DNA of 64,000 nt from Anaspis maculata (lineage: Eukaryota > Arthropoda > Insecta > Coleoptera > Scraptiidae). Position 1 is the first letter of the stretch, and the number at the start of each line of letters is the position of its first letter. The DNA is taken from contig OX421961.1 in NCBI GenBank assembly GCA_949128115.1, positions 84,613,277 through 84,677,276 of the forward strand, in the 5' to 3' direction. The notes below the pieces were generated by a model. It ran no database searches, was not told where the DNA came from, and worked only from the letters and a program-made list of their open reading frames with translations. Both the position numbers and the translations under genes were made by a program. This document shows positions 34,404-44,831 of the stretch, in pieces.

Positions 34404-35499
34404 TTTACAAATTACTCTGCTCACAATAGCGGAAGAAAAAGGTTTGGTTTTTAAGGTGACATAAGTAAAACGATAAGTTCTTCAGCTAAAAAGACACATA
34501 CACAAATGAAAAACCAATCGAACGAGTTTTACCCGAATAGGAGATAATGTTGAATAAAAACAATTTTTAATACCAAAATTGAATTCAGAAGAGACGAAAC
34601 CATAAGAAATGAAACCACACACTCCTACAAAAACATTTCCGTCCCTTAAGTAAGGGTTGCTAAGAAGGACACCCCCACTACGTTGCAAAATGTGTCACCG
34701 TATGCGATTGAACATGAAATAAAAATTTTGTCTCTAGGTCTTTTTCTTCTCAAGTTATCAATTACCAATTTTTTGAAAACAACCCCTAACAAACAATATC
34801 AAAGGGGGTTTGATATGGTTGATGTGGTAAATCTGTTGTGACACAGTACTATCCCATCCTGATGCCCGCTCCAGCAGGCTACATTCTAAGTCGGTCCGCA
34901 GGGGCTTAAGGCACTGACCGTAGATAATCATTTTAGGGGTGAGTAAAGAAAATGTTTTTCATGGGGCAGTTTTTCAAGGGAAAGTATCAATTGTTGTCAA
35001 ATTTGCCTCGATAATAATGGCCAGTTGTAACGTTAATTGTCGAAAAGTGTAGATTGAGGAAAAAATGGCATAACTTTTTTTTAAACAGAAATAGAGGGAT
35101 AAATCGAAAACCGTTTCGAGAGAATACATCATTTTTCATATTTTTGGTGTTGGTATCCACAAAAAAAAATTGATGGCAAAATGGGGGTTAGCGAAACCTT
35201 CAAAATTTTTGCACTGCTTTATTTGACACCCTGTAGAAATTTTATTTGGCTTTTCTCAATATCCGCAAAACTTGGATCCGATAGCCAAAGAATGCGGCTA
35301 CCCACCAGTTCAAACAGATCCAAAATCGCGCAAAAGATTCCAAAGCTGTCAAGTATTGAAAAACTATGAAAATATCGACATAGACACTTATTTTGTTGAC
35401 CACTTTAGTTGAAATGAGTATGCTCTACAACAAGTAGCTATAATGAATCGTGTAGGTCGCTTGAAGACCTCTAGGGAAGTCGACAAAGATGTTTTTCCA

Positions 35500-35786
35500 T
35501 GATAATATTCTCAAGTACAGTCCCCCCAAAAGTTTGTGAGTTTGTGAAAAATCACCACCACACATCTTTCAACTTCGTGAACTGCGGTGATTTCGAATAA
35601 ATCGAACAATTGAATCTGTTGATCTGTATAGTTAAAGACGAAGAGTTCAAAACTATTTGTATAAGTATTTCTATAGCTTGGAGGACTCGATAGATATCTT
35701 CGAGACACATAAAATGACACTTGAATGGCCAGTTTGTCTGTCCGTCCGTCTGTCTGTCTGTCTATCTGTCTGTCTGTCCGTGTCCG
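35500..35786 (-). mobile_element. Helitron-like (DINE-type) fragment, 35.7-kb copy
   Basis: A (GTCY)n run covers 35735-35786. On the minus strand it is followed by ACAAACTGGCCATTCAAGTG, equivalent to ACAAACCGGCCACATAAGCG after the microsatellite at 49.8 kb. The terminal hairpin is not clear in this copy. Confidence 0.5.
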
Positions 35787-37413
35787 TATAAATTAAGAAG
35801 TTTTATACTCCTCGGGGAATGAAGTTAGAGCCAGAGCCTGTTCTAGCGAGTTTTGTAACATTGGCGCCCTATTACACCTGTTCGTCCCGACCAGGCAAGG
35901 CACTATTAAGGTACAATATACAACGTGTCTCATAAGTAACGCATTCCGAGTCCGGAGCTGTAAGTATATGAAATTCACTCAAAAATAAGATTGAACTATT
36001 TAAAACAACAATTAAGTAAAGAGGATTATTTTGATAGGCTTGGGTGGTATAGTTACAGCGGTACGCTAGCGAAATGACCCTGATTCTGCTTTTTGGTGAC
36101 ACTGCACTGCAATGAAATTTGGCATAAGCAAACTACGTAAAGTTCCAAGTGATTTGACCCGCAGTATAGTAACGCCGCCCAATCGTTACGAATCCGGTCA
36201 AATTATTCATAATAAATTATCAAATTATTCGTTAATTGTTATTACGTGAACAATTGAAAAGTTCCTCATAGTGTCAATATTTCATGATTTGCGAACATCA
36301 AGCTTAAGTGAAATAACTGTACAAGACTTAACAGTTTCGTGCGTACCTAACATAATTTTCGAAAGAGTGAATAATTTATGATCTCACCTCAATTCTCACA
36401 CTTGGGCTTATAAGGATATAGGTATACCAAAAGGATAATTTTCTGAAACCTCAAATACCAATAATTACCTTGTAAAAAAAACATCCAGCAGCGAAATGTC
36501 AACGCGCGCACCCAATGATTTGACACTTCCGTTGGTCATTTGTTCCTAAATTAATGGTAGTGCATGCCCTCAAATTATCCGCACTAAAAATTATCCGAAG
36601 CGTGACACTAAATTACGAATTCGTTTCTTCTTGACAGATTTCTGGGAGAGATACGACCGAATGATAACTGAACATTCTTGCACGTTCTAAACGTTCCTTT
36701 CGTATCATTCATAATTTCATACTTCTGAACCAATTAAAGCTCCCTGGGATTTATAGTGATCGTAAATCAAGCCATCACCCTGCTGTTGCAAGACTTAATG
36801 CTAGGCACGTTTTGTAGGTACTACCTTCTGTACTTGTTCGAGCTGGAGAGTATACCTAAGGGTGATTTTACACTTCTTTTGTAGTCTGTGCTTGGTGCGT
36901 TTAAACTTCCAAGTACTTCTCGGTAACAATAAAGACAATGGCAAAATAATAATGGTCGCGTGTACTTGTACTTGAATACCAGTTATTAAGATTTCAAGTG
37001 TTATTTCAAAAATAATCAAAAACAAATAAAAAGTCACCCAAATAAAAAACTCTTCTTTTAGGCAGAATATAATAATTACAACGTACGGGAAATAGTGTTT
37101 CGCTATTTCTCTCCAGCTCCATTCCGATTTTGAAGGTTTGATTTTGAATTTCACTCATAATGGCAAAATTCCAAAGTGACTATCGCATTTCTTAAAATTT
37201 AGAATAACTAACGCGTTTTTATTCATATTCATCAGTCTGTACTTATATACGCTTCGAAATATAAATTGTGGGTACATATTTATCAAGAATCAATGTATTG
37301 TTCTACTTTGGTTCAACAATGTACACTTTTCGATCCTGAAAGTGGTGTCGAGAAGAAACATTTTGGTAAACCTCTTTTTAACCAATAGAAATAACAATTC
37401 ATTGCTATACTAC
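35787..37413. other. Stretch with two overlapping unassigned frames at its right end
   Basis: On the minus strand, 36801-37154 is a 117-codon frame with two hydrophobic segments, and 37006-37158 is a 50-codon frame (MSEIQNQTFKIGMELERNSE) that reaches a GTACGT donor-like site after LFP. They overlap in different frames and only one could be real. No domain is recognised and neither is called a gene. The rest of the stretch shows no feature. Confidence 0.25.
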
Positions 37414-37415
37414 GG

Positions 37416-37540
37416 GGTGTTTATAAGAGTCTGTGATCGCGGCAGGCATGGGTCAGGCCGAAAAACGAAGTAACAGGCGCAATTGTAGTGATTGAAAGTA
37501 GATTCCAAAGGCGATGCTATCACAGACGTTTATAAACACC
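37416..37540. mobile_element. 125-bp MITE
   Basis: GGTGTTTATAAGAGTCTGTG (37416) is inverted as CACAGACGTTTATAAACACC (ends 37540), a near-perfect terminal inverted repeat of about 20 bp. Noncoding. Confidence 0.65.
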
Positions 37541-37580
37541 TGGCAGAAGGTAAGCGAACGTCAGTCGCGAAGTGTCACTT

Positions 37581-37850
37581 GTTGAACATTTTCAGCGCAT
37601 TTCGTAAGAAAATGACGCTTATATGGCCGGTTCCATGAATTCTTGGAAGTTACCCCTGTCTCGTATGGTCATTCTTATTTTCAAGCTGAATTCCATGATT
37701 CCACCACCATCTAAGCCGCCATATTGAAATTTCCCATTAGTGGAACGATTGTCATGAAACGTGAAACTTACTCTTGTCTCGTATGAACATTTAATTTTCA
37801 AGCTGGACTTCATTCCTATCAATGACAGACCTGGCACTAAGAAATGCGCT
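37581..37850 (-). mobile_element. Helitron-like element with two 118-bp-type units and no microsatellite
   Basis: Read on the minus strand, two diverged copies of the unit found at 49.0-49.5 kb (CAATATGGCGG...TCATGGAA / AAACGTGAAACTT) are followed directly by AACCGGCCATATAAGCGTCA, then a hairpin (AAGCGTCATTTT CTTAC GAAATGCGCT) and the end CTGA. The (GTCY)n microsatellite present in the 49-kb relative is absent here, although sequence on both sides of it is retained. Confidence 0.65.
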
Positions 37851-37854
37851 ATTG

Positions 37855-38015
37855 AAGGTGCGTTCAGTCAGCTTATTTAGCCGCAAGTTTTAATTTTAGT
37901 CGCAGAGACGCCTTTCGGCTCTTATGAACCAGCCTCGTCAGAACGCCAATGAGCGATGCGGCGCTTACGACTGAAGTTGAAACTTGCGGCTAAATAAGCT
38001 GACTGAACGCACCTT
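37855..38015. mobile_element. 161-bp MITE with 36-bp perfect inverted ends
   Basis: AAGGTGCGTTCAGTCAGC (37855) continues for 36 bp that are perfectly inverted at the right end (38015). The near-identical arms suggest recent insertion. The target duplication is not clear, so the superfamily is open. Noncoding. Confidence 0.8.
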
Positions 38016-38563
38016 TAGACTCACGCACGTGAGGGCATATTCACTTGTTTCTATTCTGAGCAGCTTTAATTTGCAATTCCTGCGCAATAGGGTCCTTGCA
38101 CGATTTTTTTTTTATTGCCTCCAATGATAAAATACCACCAGAGACTGAACGGTTTTTCGAAAATTTCAATAAATTATTTTATTTTGTAAATTGAAAACAC
38201 AAAAACTGTTAGGCGTGCAACTTCCATGCACCGATGTGTCAGCTGCGGGATGACGTCATCGTGCCCCGGGCTGGGGCTACTCGATTCTACACTAACAGAT
38301 TGCGACTACGAATTTTAAATGTTTGACAAAATCTCACTGTCACCGTCTCAGACATCTGTGGAGCTGACGCTCAATTCAGGTTGAAAAGCGCGCAGCACGA
38401 GCTTGGGGGTGGCTCTGACACGTGAGCAAGGGCGACGGCGCTGTTCGCAGCTCCAAAATTGGAATAGGTCTGTAAAATAATGAAGATTTGAATTTTCGCG
38501 GGGTTCCAGGGCAACCTCGCAAAGAAAACAAGTGAGTATGCCTTCACGTGCGTGAGTCTCAGT
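38016..38563. repeat. Inverted-repeat element around GACTCACGCACGTGA
   Basis: GACTCACGCACGTGAGGGCA (about 38018) is matched by inverted TGCCTTCACGTGCGTGAGTC (about 38537), and ACTTGTTT/AAACAAGT continue the arms. The interior has a TGACGTCATCG site (38252) and no gene. Confidence 0.5.
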
Positions 38564-38739
38564 AGCGCATTTTCTCAAAGAGGCATATTGTGAACGTAGA
38601 GAAATTTGGTTGAAGGAGAAACACCATTCCTTGCCCACTTTTTTCATTCGAAACTCATTGTGATATTTTGTTATCAGAATGGGTTACTTGCCAATGAAAT
38701 AGATTTGAATGAAAATTCTTTCACTCATCAATATATTTT

Positions 38740-40286
38740 TTTGTTTGAGGGCGGGAGCTGGGAGCGGCGACTAATCAACAGTGGCCTATCTCTTTCCATT
38801 TTTAGTCAGCTATCTATATAGCGGAACAATTAGATCGCTATGTCTTCAGGGTTATGTTTTACATTTATCTCTTACTTTGGGGGCGGCGTGTGGGAGCGGC
38901 AGAGTTTGGCAAAGAAACTCTTCCACAGTTTGACTTGGGAGTTTCTGAATATTTGAGGTAACATTAAAATGTAATTCAGTGGAAATTATTGAAAGTCGCA
39001 TTTTTTTTCTTTGGGGGTGGAAGTTGGAGGCGGCGCCATGTCAAAGGTAGCCTATTCTTCCCCATTTTCAGTTAGCTATCCATATAGCGAAGGAATCACA
39101 TCGTTATGTCTTCGGGTTTATGTTTTTCATTCATCTCTCACTTTGAGGGCAGCGTGTGGGGGCGGCAGCATTCGGCAAAGTAACTGTTGCACAGTTTGAG
39201 TTGGGAGTTTCTAAATGTGAGGGAAATATGACAATCAGTGAAAATTGTGAAAGTTGCATTTTTTTTGCTTGAAGGCGGCAGCTGGAGGCGGCGGCTAATT
39301 AAAAGTGGCCTATATTTTTCCAATTTCAGTCAGCTATCTATATAGTGGAAGAATTAGATCGCTATGTCTTCAGGTTCATGTTTTACATTTATCTCTTACT
39401 TTAGGGGCGGCGTGTGGGAGCGGCAGAGTTTGGCAAAGAAATTCTTGCACAGTTTGAGTCAAGAGTTTCTAAATGTTCAAGGTAACATTATCAGCTAAAT
39501 CAGTGAAAATTGTTGAAAGTTGCACTTTTTTTCTTTTGGGGGCGGAAGCTGGAGGCGGCACCATATCAAAAGTAGCCTATCCTTTTCCATTTTTAGTCAG
39601 CTATCCATATAGCGAAAAACTTGGATCGCTATGTCTTCGGGTTCACGTTTTTCATTTATCTCTAACTTTGGGGGCGGCGCGTGGAAGCGGCAGCGTTCGG
39701 CTGAGCAAATGTTGCACAGTTTGAGTTGGCAGTTCCTAAATGTTTAAGGGAACATCTCAATCAGTAACATTTGTGAAAGTTGCACTTTTTATAGTTTGGG
39801 GGCGGAATCTGGGGGCGGCGACTAACCAAATGTAGCCTTTCCCTTCCCATTTTTAGTCAGCTATTTATATACCGAAAGAATCAGATCGCTATGTCTTCGG
39901 GTTTATGTTTTTCATTTGAAAGTGATTGGGGGCGGTTTTTAGCAGTTTTTTCATGTGGGCGGCGCATATTGAAGACGGAATGTTTCTTGGCTTACTATTA
40001 CAAGTGGCAACTATGTATTATAGTAAAATAAGAACTCCAGAGCATCAGGTCTGGTAGAAAGTGCAATATTATGTTATTTCAAGTTTATCGGGGGCGGTTT
40101 TCTCTATGTTGGCGGCGCAATATAGACATTCAATATAGCCTAGCCCTCCTTTGGGAGTGGCAACTATGTAACAGCGAAAAAATTAGAAAGCTAGGTAGTC
40201 TAGTTTGGGAGGAGTTCGAGGAACGGACGGACGGACGGACAAAGCGGTTGCAATAGCGATTTTCATCAAGATGGAAAATGCGCTAA
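38740..40286 (+). mobile_element. Helitron-like element with five 262-bp tandem units
   Basis: The unit beginning near GGAGCTGGGAGCGGCG recurs with starts spaced about 265, 258, 267 and 259 bp (landmark TAGCC or TGGCC at 38781, 39046, 39304, 39571 and 39830). Each unit contains TCAGCTAT(C/T)(C/T)ATATA(G/C)(C/T)G, ATCGCTATGTCTTC and a GGGGGCGGCG block. After the array come (GGAC)n at 40224-40240, the hairpin TAGCGATTTT CATCAAGATGG AAAATGCGCTA and the end CTAA. Microsatellite, hairpin and CTRR end are the hallmarks of DINE-type non-autonomous Helitrons, and central tandem repeats are known in that group. Frames of 60-80 codons inside are repeat artefacts. A truncated relative lies at 63685-64000. 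Confidence 0.75.
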
Positions 40287-41696
40287 AAACTTGCAAACGA
40301 AAAATAGAACTCTCGGGTTGACGTCATCGTGGTTATACAAGGTCATTGTAGAAGCGACCGCGTTTTTGGCGCGAAAAGAAAATTCAAACTTTGATCTTCA
40401 TTCAAAGGATGGACTAATTTTTTTTGAAATTTTTTTTGGCGGAAATTTATGTGGATAACGTTTTGGATGATTTTATGAAGTAATAGTCTCAATATAAAAT
40501 TCATGCAAAGGCCCTATTATTATACAAAGTAGATAAAAGTAACGGTGACACACTCGTGTAATAAGATGTATAACTTTTATTAATTCGTATAATTTGCTAT
40601 TAGGTAAAAAAATTGTGAAGGCTTTGTGTTTTGGAGATTGATTCTATCCATCGAGAACGGATTAACCTCTAAATAAAAATAAGCAGAAGCGTTATTTTAA
40701 GGTTGATGCATAAAAAAACTTGTCAAGATCCAAGACAAGTTTTCGGTCTCCGAGATAATGAATTCGAGTGTGTTTACATTGTGGTCAATTAATTAAGATT
40801 GTTAAAATTTTGCATGCGTCCCATAATTAAGATAAGAGAGTAGTCGTAGCAATTTTGCCATTCGTTAAAATGGTAGCACGTAGTGACTGATGCTTTTAGG
40901 TTAATGGCTGCTATTATCAATAATTAAAATTCAAATAAAATTCCATGTTGTTCTCATTTCACCCATATTCATTTATCAATCATCATTTTCAAGTGTAGGT
41001 ATAAAATGTAGGTATACATATACTTACGGACTGGTAGAGGAGGTAGAAAGGAAATTAGACCAATACCAGAAGCTAATTACGGAGGGAAGGTTATTGTACC
41101 AATATAGCTGATTACCCGTTGTCGGAAGAACCACAGTACAAACTATCTCAAGGTTTTTTCACTTGCGAATTACACTCTAAAAAGTCTAGTAAAAATCCAA
41201 GGCGTTTTTCAATTTAGGAAAGTAATTTTAACCTACCGTAAATGAGGATTTTGTTATTTGTTATAAAATTCCAAAGTAAAAAGCTGAATTCTCAATGGGA
41301 TGAATTGCCAAAAGATGGATCTGAAAAATTGTGAAAACAAATTCAAAATCGGTTGTGTCAATCCAAAGTTACGTCATTTTGAAAAAGGCCAAAATTTTCG
41401 ATACCGTCATTCCAGTTGTTGAGCAGTTTTAGTTATATAATGTTCGTGTGAATTGTAAAGGTTGAAAAGGCGCTGTTGGGGTCAAATATTTGTACAGGTG
41501 GGTGCGGATATCCGGCTGAATTCCCCCCCCCCCCCTAGTTGCACCACTGCTTACCTGCCAGCTTGTCACTAAAAGCCCCCAGAAAATCCCCTAACATAAC
41601 ATTGCTAATCAAGAAGACTAATCTAATCTTGCTATTATCTTAAATGCCAAATGTATTTTTATGTAGTAAAGGTAAATATAGTACAATAAATAAATG
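40287..41696. other. Spacer including the retrotransposon 3' region
   Basis: A 13-C run (41523-41535) next to TAGTTGCACCACTGC is visible; the latter on the minus strand reads GCAGTGGTGCAACTAGGG, a common DNA-transposon tip. The 3' untranslated part of the retrotransposon must start at 41696 on the minus strand, but its end is not defined: there is no obvious poly(A) tract. Otherwise nothing is recognised. Confidence 0.45.
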
Positions 41697-44600
41697 TTAA
41701 AACATGTAAAAAATTTCTTCAATGCCATCTGTCTTCTCCACTGTGCCCAGAACACTAGCAGCGTTGCCTCGCTGAATGGCAATGCTGATGTGCTGTTGCA
41801 GGTACTTTTTGGCTTGAGGCACTCCAGATTTGTCCTTTATTAATTTCCCCAGTTCGTTCAAAAGTGATTTGGCATCTGATCCCCATGTTCCGAAAGTTTC
41901 AAAAGCAATAGGTAAACATTCATAATTTGTCATAATTTCTTTGTACTTTGAATTTTTTAAGCGCTCAGCTGTAGCAGCAGCAGATCCAGGATGTAAACAA
42001 CTATTTTTGATGTGTGTTGCGGCAACGGTATCTACGCAGGTGACATCCCATACCAAAGATCGGCCTTTTTTCCAGGGTATCAAGGTTACACCATCAGGAC
42101 GTTTACCATCATTTCTCAACATGCCGCCCGGTTCTAGGATGCAGGGAATGTCCACTGATGTGAATGCTCTTTTTAAAATGTTGTTGATGGCGCTGTGGCG
42201 TGAATATCTTCCGGAGCTTTTCTGACATGATAGCCCATGATGTCCCAAACGGTCCACTAGTGCTCCGCAAATGCAGTTGTGAGGTTGGCAAATCTCGCAA
42301 CCAATTCTCAAAGATACCGAAATTTGTAGAATGTGTTTGTCCAGAAGGGTCCCCAGCTGTACTGATGGCAGAGCGTCTAACCATGCGCCTGCTTCGTGCT
42401 GTGATGCTGCCAATAAGATTGCTTTTTGAGGAGATGTTGAACCATCCAGAAGTTTTTGAAATTTCTTTTTTACAAGTTGTGAATCCCAACTTCTTTGGAA
42501 TTCTGGTTTGTCTGGAAAGTCTAGTTCACTGTTCTGTATTCTCCAGTAGTCTAGAGCTTCCACCTGGTACGCAATCTCATAGTTTGTTTGTTTCAAGATA
42601 CTACCTATGAGATCAGATGTACAGTGAATGGAAGATAGAAAAGCAGGCATAGACAAATCTAGAATGGAACGAATACCCAAGCCGCCCGAAGAAACGGGGA
42701 GCGATGTCTGGATCCATGAATTTTGAAGAAGTTTTATATTCAAAAGTTCTTCTAAAGTATTTTTGATTTTGTTGTCGAAAAGTTTGCATACATCTTCGTA
42801 TTTCCAAAATGGGGAGGACCTCAAAAAATAATTTAGTTTCGGAATCCAAATGCAGTTCCGAAGGAGGAAAAATGCCATGTGTGGGTTTATGCAAAATAAA
42901 TTTTTGGCCATAGTTGAGAATTTTTCCATAATTTTAGGTATAAGTGATGGAAAAGCCTCTTCAGTAATTGGGGAGCCAAGTAGATATAAATCCTCAGCAA
43001 TGGAGACATTTATGCCGGGAGCTAGCGAAGTAAACTTTTCCAGAACCATTGTAATTTGGTTTTTGGGTAGACTATTGCAGAAAAATATTTCGCACTTTGA
43101 AGAATTTAGGACCAATCCAATATTTTTGAATTCTTGAATAATTTTTTCGAGATCTCTGAGGACTTCTTCGTGTGGACCTGCCAGAGTACCGTCGTCAAGG
43201 TACCAAACGTTAAATCTTGAAGTTAATTTCTGGATCAAAGGGTGTATTGCTAGACTAAACATAGCTGGACCAAGGGGATCTCCTTGCTGACAACCTACGG
43301 AGGATTCGATTATATGTTGTTTGTATATCAATTTTGAAGCAGATGAGTAGCATTGCCAAAGATAAGGGTAGAGTTGAGGTATAACTGCTTTTGTCTGATT
43401 AGGGATGACATCGCGTTCTACTGAGTTGAAAGCGTTTTTCACATCGATTTTCAATAAAACATCCGCCGAATTGTCTTGAGAAATAAAGGTTCTGGCAGCA
43501 TGGACAGCAGCTTCGCAGCCGCTTTTTACCCCAACACCAACTTGGTATGGCTTCAGGTAGTTTGAGAGTTCGTTTGAACATAGACGACATCCAATTTTTG
43601 ATACTAGGCGGCGAAATGTGCATCCGACCGCAATGGGACGAATTCCCCTATCTTTTTTGGACAAAGCACACAGGCTTCCTCCATATAAATACGGGGTGAT
43701 ATTAGAGTTCACTTTTCCAGATAGCATGAAGTTACAAAAACTTGTTATTTGATCGAGTAGTTCTTGTCCTGCCTCCCCGGCGGATTTCCCTATTAGATCT
43801 TTCAAGTGCTGAGGTCTCAGACCATCAATGCCGGCTGAGGAACCATTAGGAAACGACATTAGTGATTCATAAACATTTTCCTTATTAACGCTGAGAACAG
43901 GATCGACATCGGTTGGAGGCATTGGATACTGGAGGACACGAGAGGAAGTAGGATGTTTGCTTTTTAGCTGTTCAAGTGTACTGGAATTCTCAACTGCAAA
44001 TTTATCGTCGGATGTAAGAATTCGAAGAGCTCCACGTATGTCTCCTTCACTAAGTTTGTTTTCAGCAGCTTTGAAGTTCGGTTTTTCTTTTCCTGTTGTA
44101 GTTGAAATCAACTCTGGAATCTCGTATTTAAGAGTGTTTTCCTTTACTTTGCATGTTAATGACTTATCTTTCTCAGCAGATTTTGAAGAAACGTGAAGGG
44201 TACAGTATGAGAACAACAACAGATTTTGCCAAGCCTCGATACTGTTAAGAGAGACGCATGATCTAATGATCGAAGTCAACTTCTTTGCCACCGTAAACCT
44301 TGCTCCTCTTGGTATTCGCTTCAAAATGGCAGCATTCGATTTCAACTTGCATATTTTTTCTTGAAAGGAAGAGTTTGGATCAACTTCCGTAATGGATGAA
44401 TGTTTTCCTGGGTGGCAGCGAGACATGTGGATTTTTAATCCAGTTTTGTTTTTATAGGAGTTGGAATTTACACAAAACTGACATTTGGTGTTGAAAACCT
44501 GATTTTTGACGTAATGTGTAGGGACATCGGGGGTTGTTTCAGGAGGAGCTCTGCTGGCTTCATCGTCGTCACAGCCTGATTCTTTGTCTGACGGATATAC

Positions 44601-44831
44601 GTATTGAGGGCGAAAATATTTTCCTAAATTTGAACGAACTCCTTTATCTCCCGCAGATGTTGATTGTGATAGTTGGTCGCCGATGATTTCTGAGCGGTGT
44701 ACTTTGCCAGCATGAATGTTTAAACCAGATATCGTTTTGAAGCTTTTGCAACAAAATTTACATTTGTAATCGTACGATTTCGAAGTTTTATCAGATTTTT
44801 TCTCGCTTCGAGGTGATAGTGACTGTGACAT
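41697..44831 (-). CDS. R2-like non-LTR retrotransposon protein (C2H2 fingers, reverse transcriptase, restriction-like endonuclease), intact
   Basis: One uninterrupted frame of 1044 codons. N-terminus: two C2H2 fingers (C24, C27, H40, H45 and C117, C120, H135, H140) for target DNA binding. Reverse transcriptase: D463 in LLKIDVKNAFNSV, GCQQGDPLGP at 513-522 and the catalytic YLDD at 544-547 (YLDD instead of the FADD usual in R2). C-terminus: a CCHC knuckle (C853-x-C855-x8-H864-x4-C869) followed by the PD-(D/E)XK nuclease motif RPDG with D913 and D929. Knuckle plus PDx(12-15)D is the signature of restriction-like-endonuclease LINEs (R2, R4, NeSL, CRE and Utopia groups), which nick a specific target and prime reverse transcription there. 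Length and order fit a single-ORF element of this class. The clade cannot be fixed without a tree; the YLDD motif and paired C2H2 fingers make a Utopia-like or unnamed branch possible. No host splice signals or stops are seen. Confidence 0.92.
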   Translation of the reverse strand: MSQSLSPRSEKKSDKTSKSYDYKCKFCCKSFKTISGLNIHAGKVHRSEIIGDQLSQSTSAGDKGVRSNLGKYFRPQYVYPSDKESGCDDDEASRAPPETTPDVPTHYVKNQVFNTKCQFCVNSNSYKNKTGLKIHMSRCHPGKHSSITEVDPNSSFQEKICKLKSNAAILKRIPRGARFTVAKKLTSIIRSCVSLNSIEAWQNLLLFSYCTLHVSSKSAEKDKSLTCKVKENTLKYEIPELISTTTGKEKPNFKAAENKLSEGDIRGALRILTSDDKFAVENSSTLEQLKSKHPTSSRVLQYPMPPTDVDPVLSVNKENVYESLMSFPNGSSAGIDGLRPQHLKDLIGKSAGEAGQELLDQITSFCNFMLSGKVNSNITPYLYGGSLCALSKKDRGIRPIAVGCTFRRLVSKIGCRLCSNELSNYLKPYQVGVGVKSGCEAAVHAARTFISQDNSADVLLKIDVKNAFNSVERDVIPNQTKAVIPQLYPYLWQCYSSASKLIYKQHIIESSVGCQQGDPLGPAMFSLAIHPLIQKLTSRFNVWYLDDGTLAGPHEEVLRDLEKIIQEFKNIGLVLNSSKCEIFFCNSLPKNQITMVLEKFTSLAPGINVSIAEDLYLLGSPITEEAFPSLIPKIMEKFSTMAKNLFCINPHMAFFLLRNCIWIPKLNYFLRSSPFWKYEDVCKLFDNKIKNTLEELLNIKLLQNSWIQTSLPVSSGGLGIRSILDLSMPAFLSSIHCTSDLIGSILKQTNYEIAYQVEALDYWRIQNSELDFPDKPEFQRSWDSQLVKKKFQKLLDGSTSPQKAILLAASQHEAGAWLDALPSVQLGTLLDKHILQISVSLRIGCEICQPHNCICGALVDRLGHHGLSCQKSSGRYSRHSAINNILKRAFTSVDIPCILEPGGMLRNDGKRPDGVTLIPWKKGRSLVWDVTCVDTVAATHIKNSCLHPGSAAATAERLKNSKYKEIMTNYECLPIAFETFGTWGSDAKSLLNELGKLIKDKSGVPQAKKYLQQHISIAIQRGNAASVLGTVEKTDGIEEIFYMF

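Larger units (their letters stand above)
30927..35410. mobile_element. 4.5-kb composite with about 900-bp inverted arms carrying a Tc1 transposase
   Basis: The left arm starts AACTAAAGTGGTCAACAAAA (30927) and the right arm ends with its inverse (about 35410). The arms run to about 31830 and 34490, with matched blocks GTGTCAAATAAAGCA, TCGACAATTAACGTTACAAC, CTCCAGCAGGCTACATTCT and CAATCGCATACGGTGA. A TA-CAGGGTGTC / GACACCCTG-TA pair (31100 and 35235) sits about 175 bp inside each outer edge. Between the arms lie a nested element (31894-32891), about 500 bp of unassigned sequence with short ACTTCCACTG repeats (32987-33075), and an intact Tc1-type transposase. The inner edge of the right arm ends only about 65 bp upstream of the transposase frame, so the arms may be its long terminal inverted repeats. 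Confidence 0.75.

Noticed and set aside
33372..34464. Plus-strand frames opposite the Tc1 transposase
   Set aside because: Antisense shadows of the transposase gene.
36801..37154. 117-codon minus-strand frame with two hydrophobic segments as a membrane protein
   Set aside because: It overlaps another equally plausible short frame, the hydrophobicity follows from T-rich sequence, and no family is recognised.
40071..40256. 61-codon frame repeated at 63599-63916 as a conserved protein
   Set aside because: Both copies lie in the 3' module of the same Helitron-like repeat and run into the (GGAC)n microsatellite, so the similarity is that of the repeat.
41941..44196. Several frames of 70-136 codons overlapping the retrotransposon gene
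   Set aside because: They are shadow frames of the 1044-codon reading frame with no features of their own.
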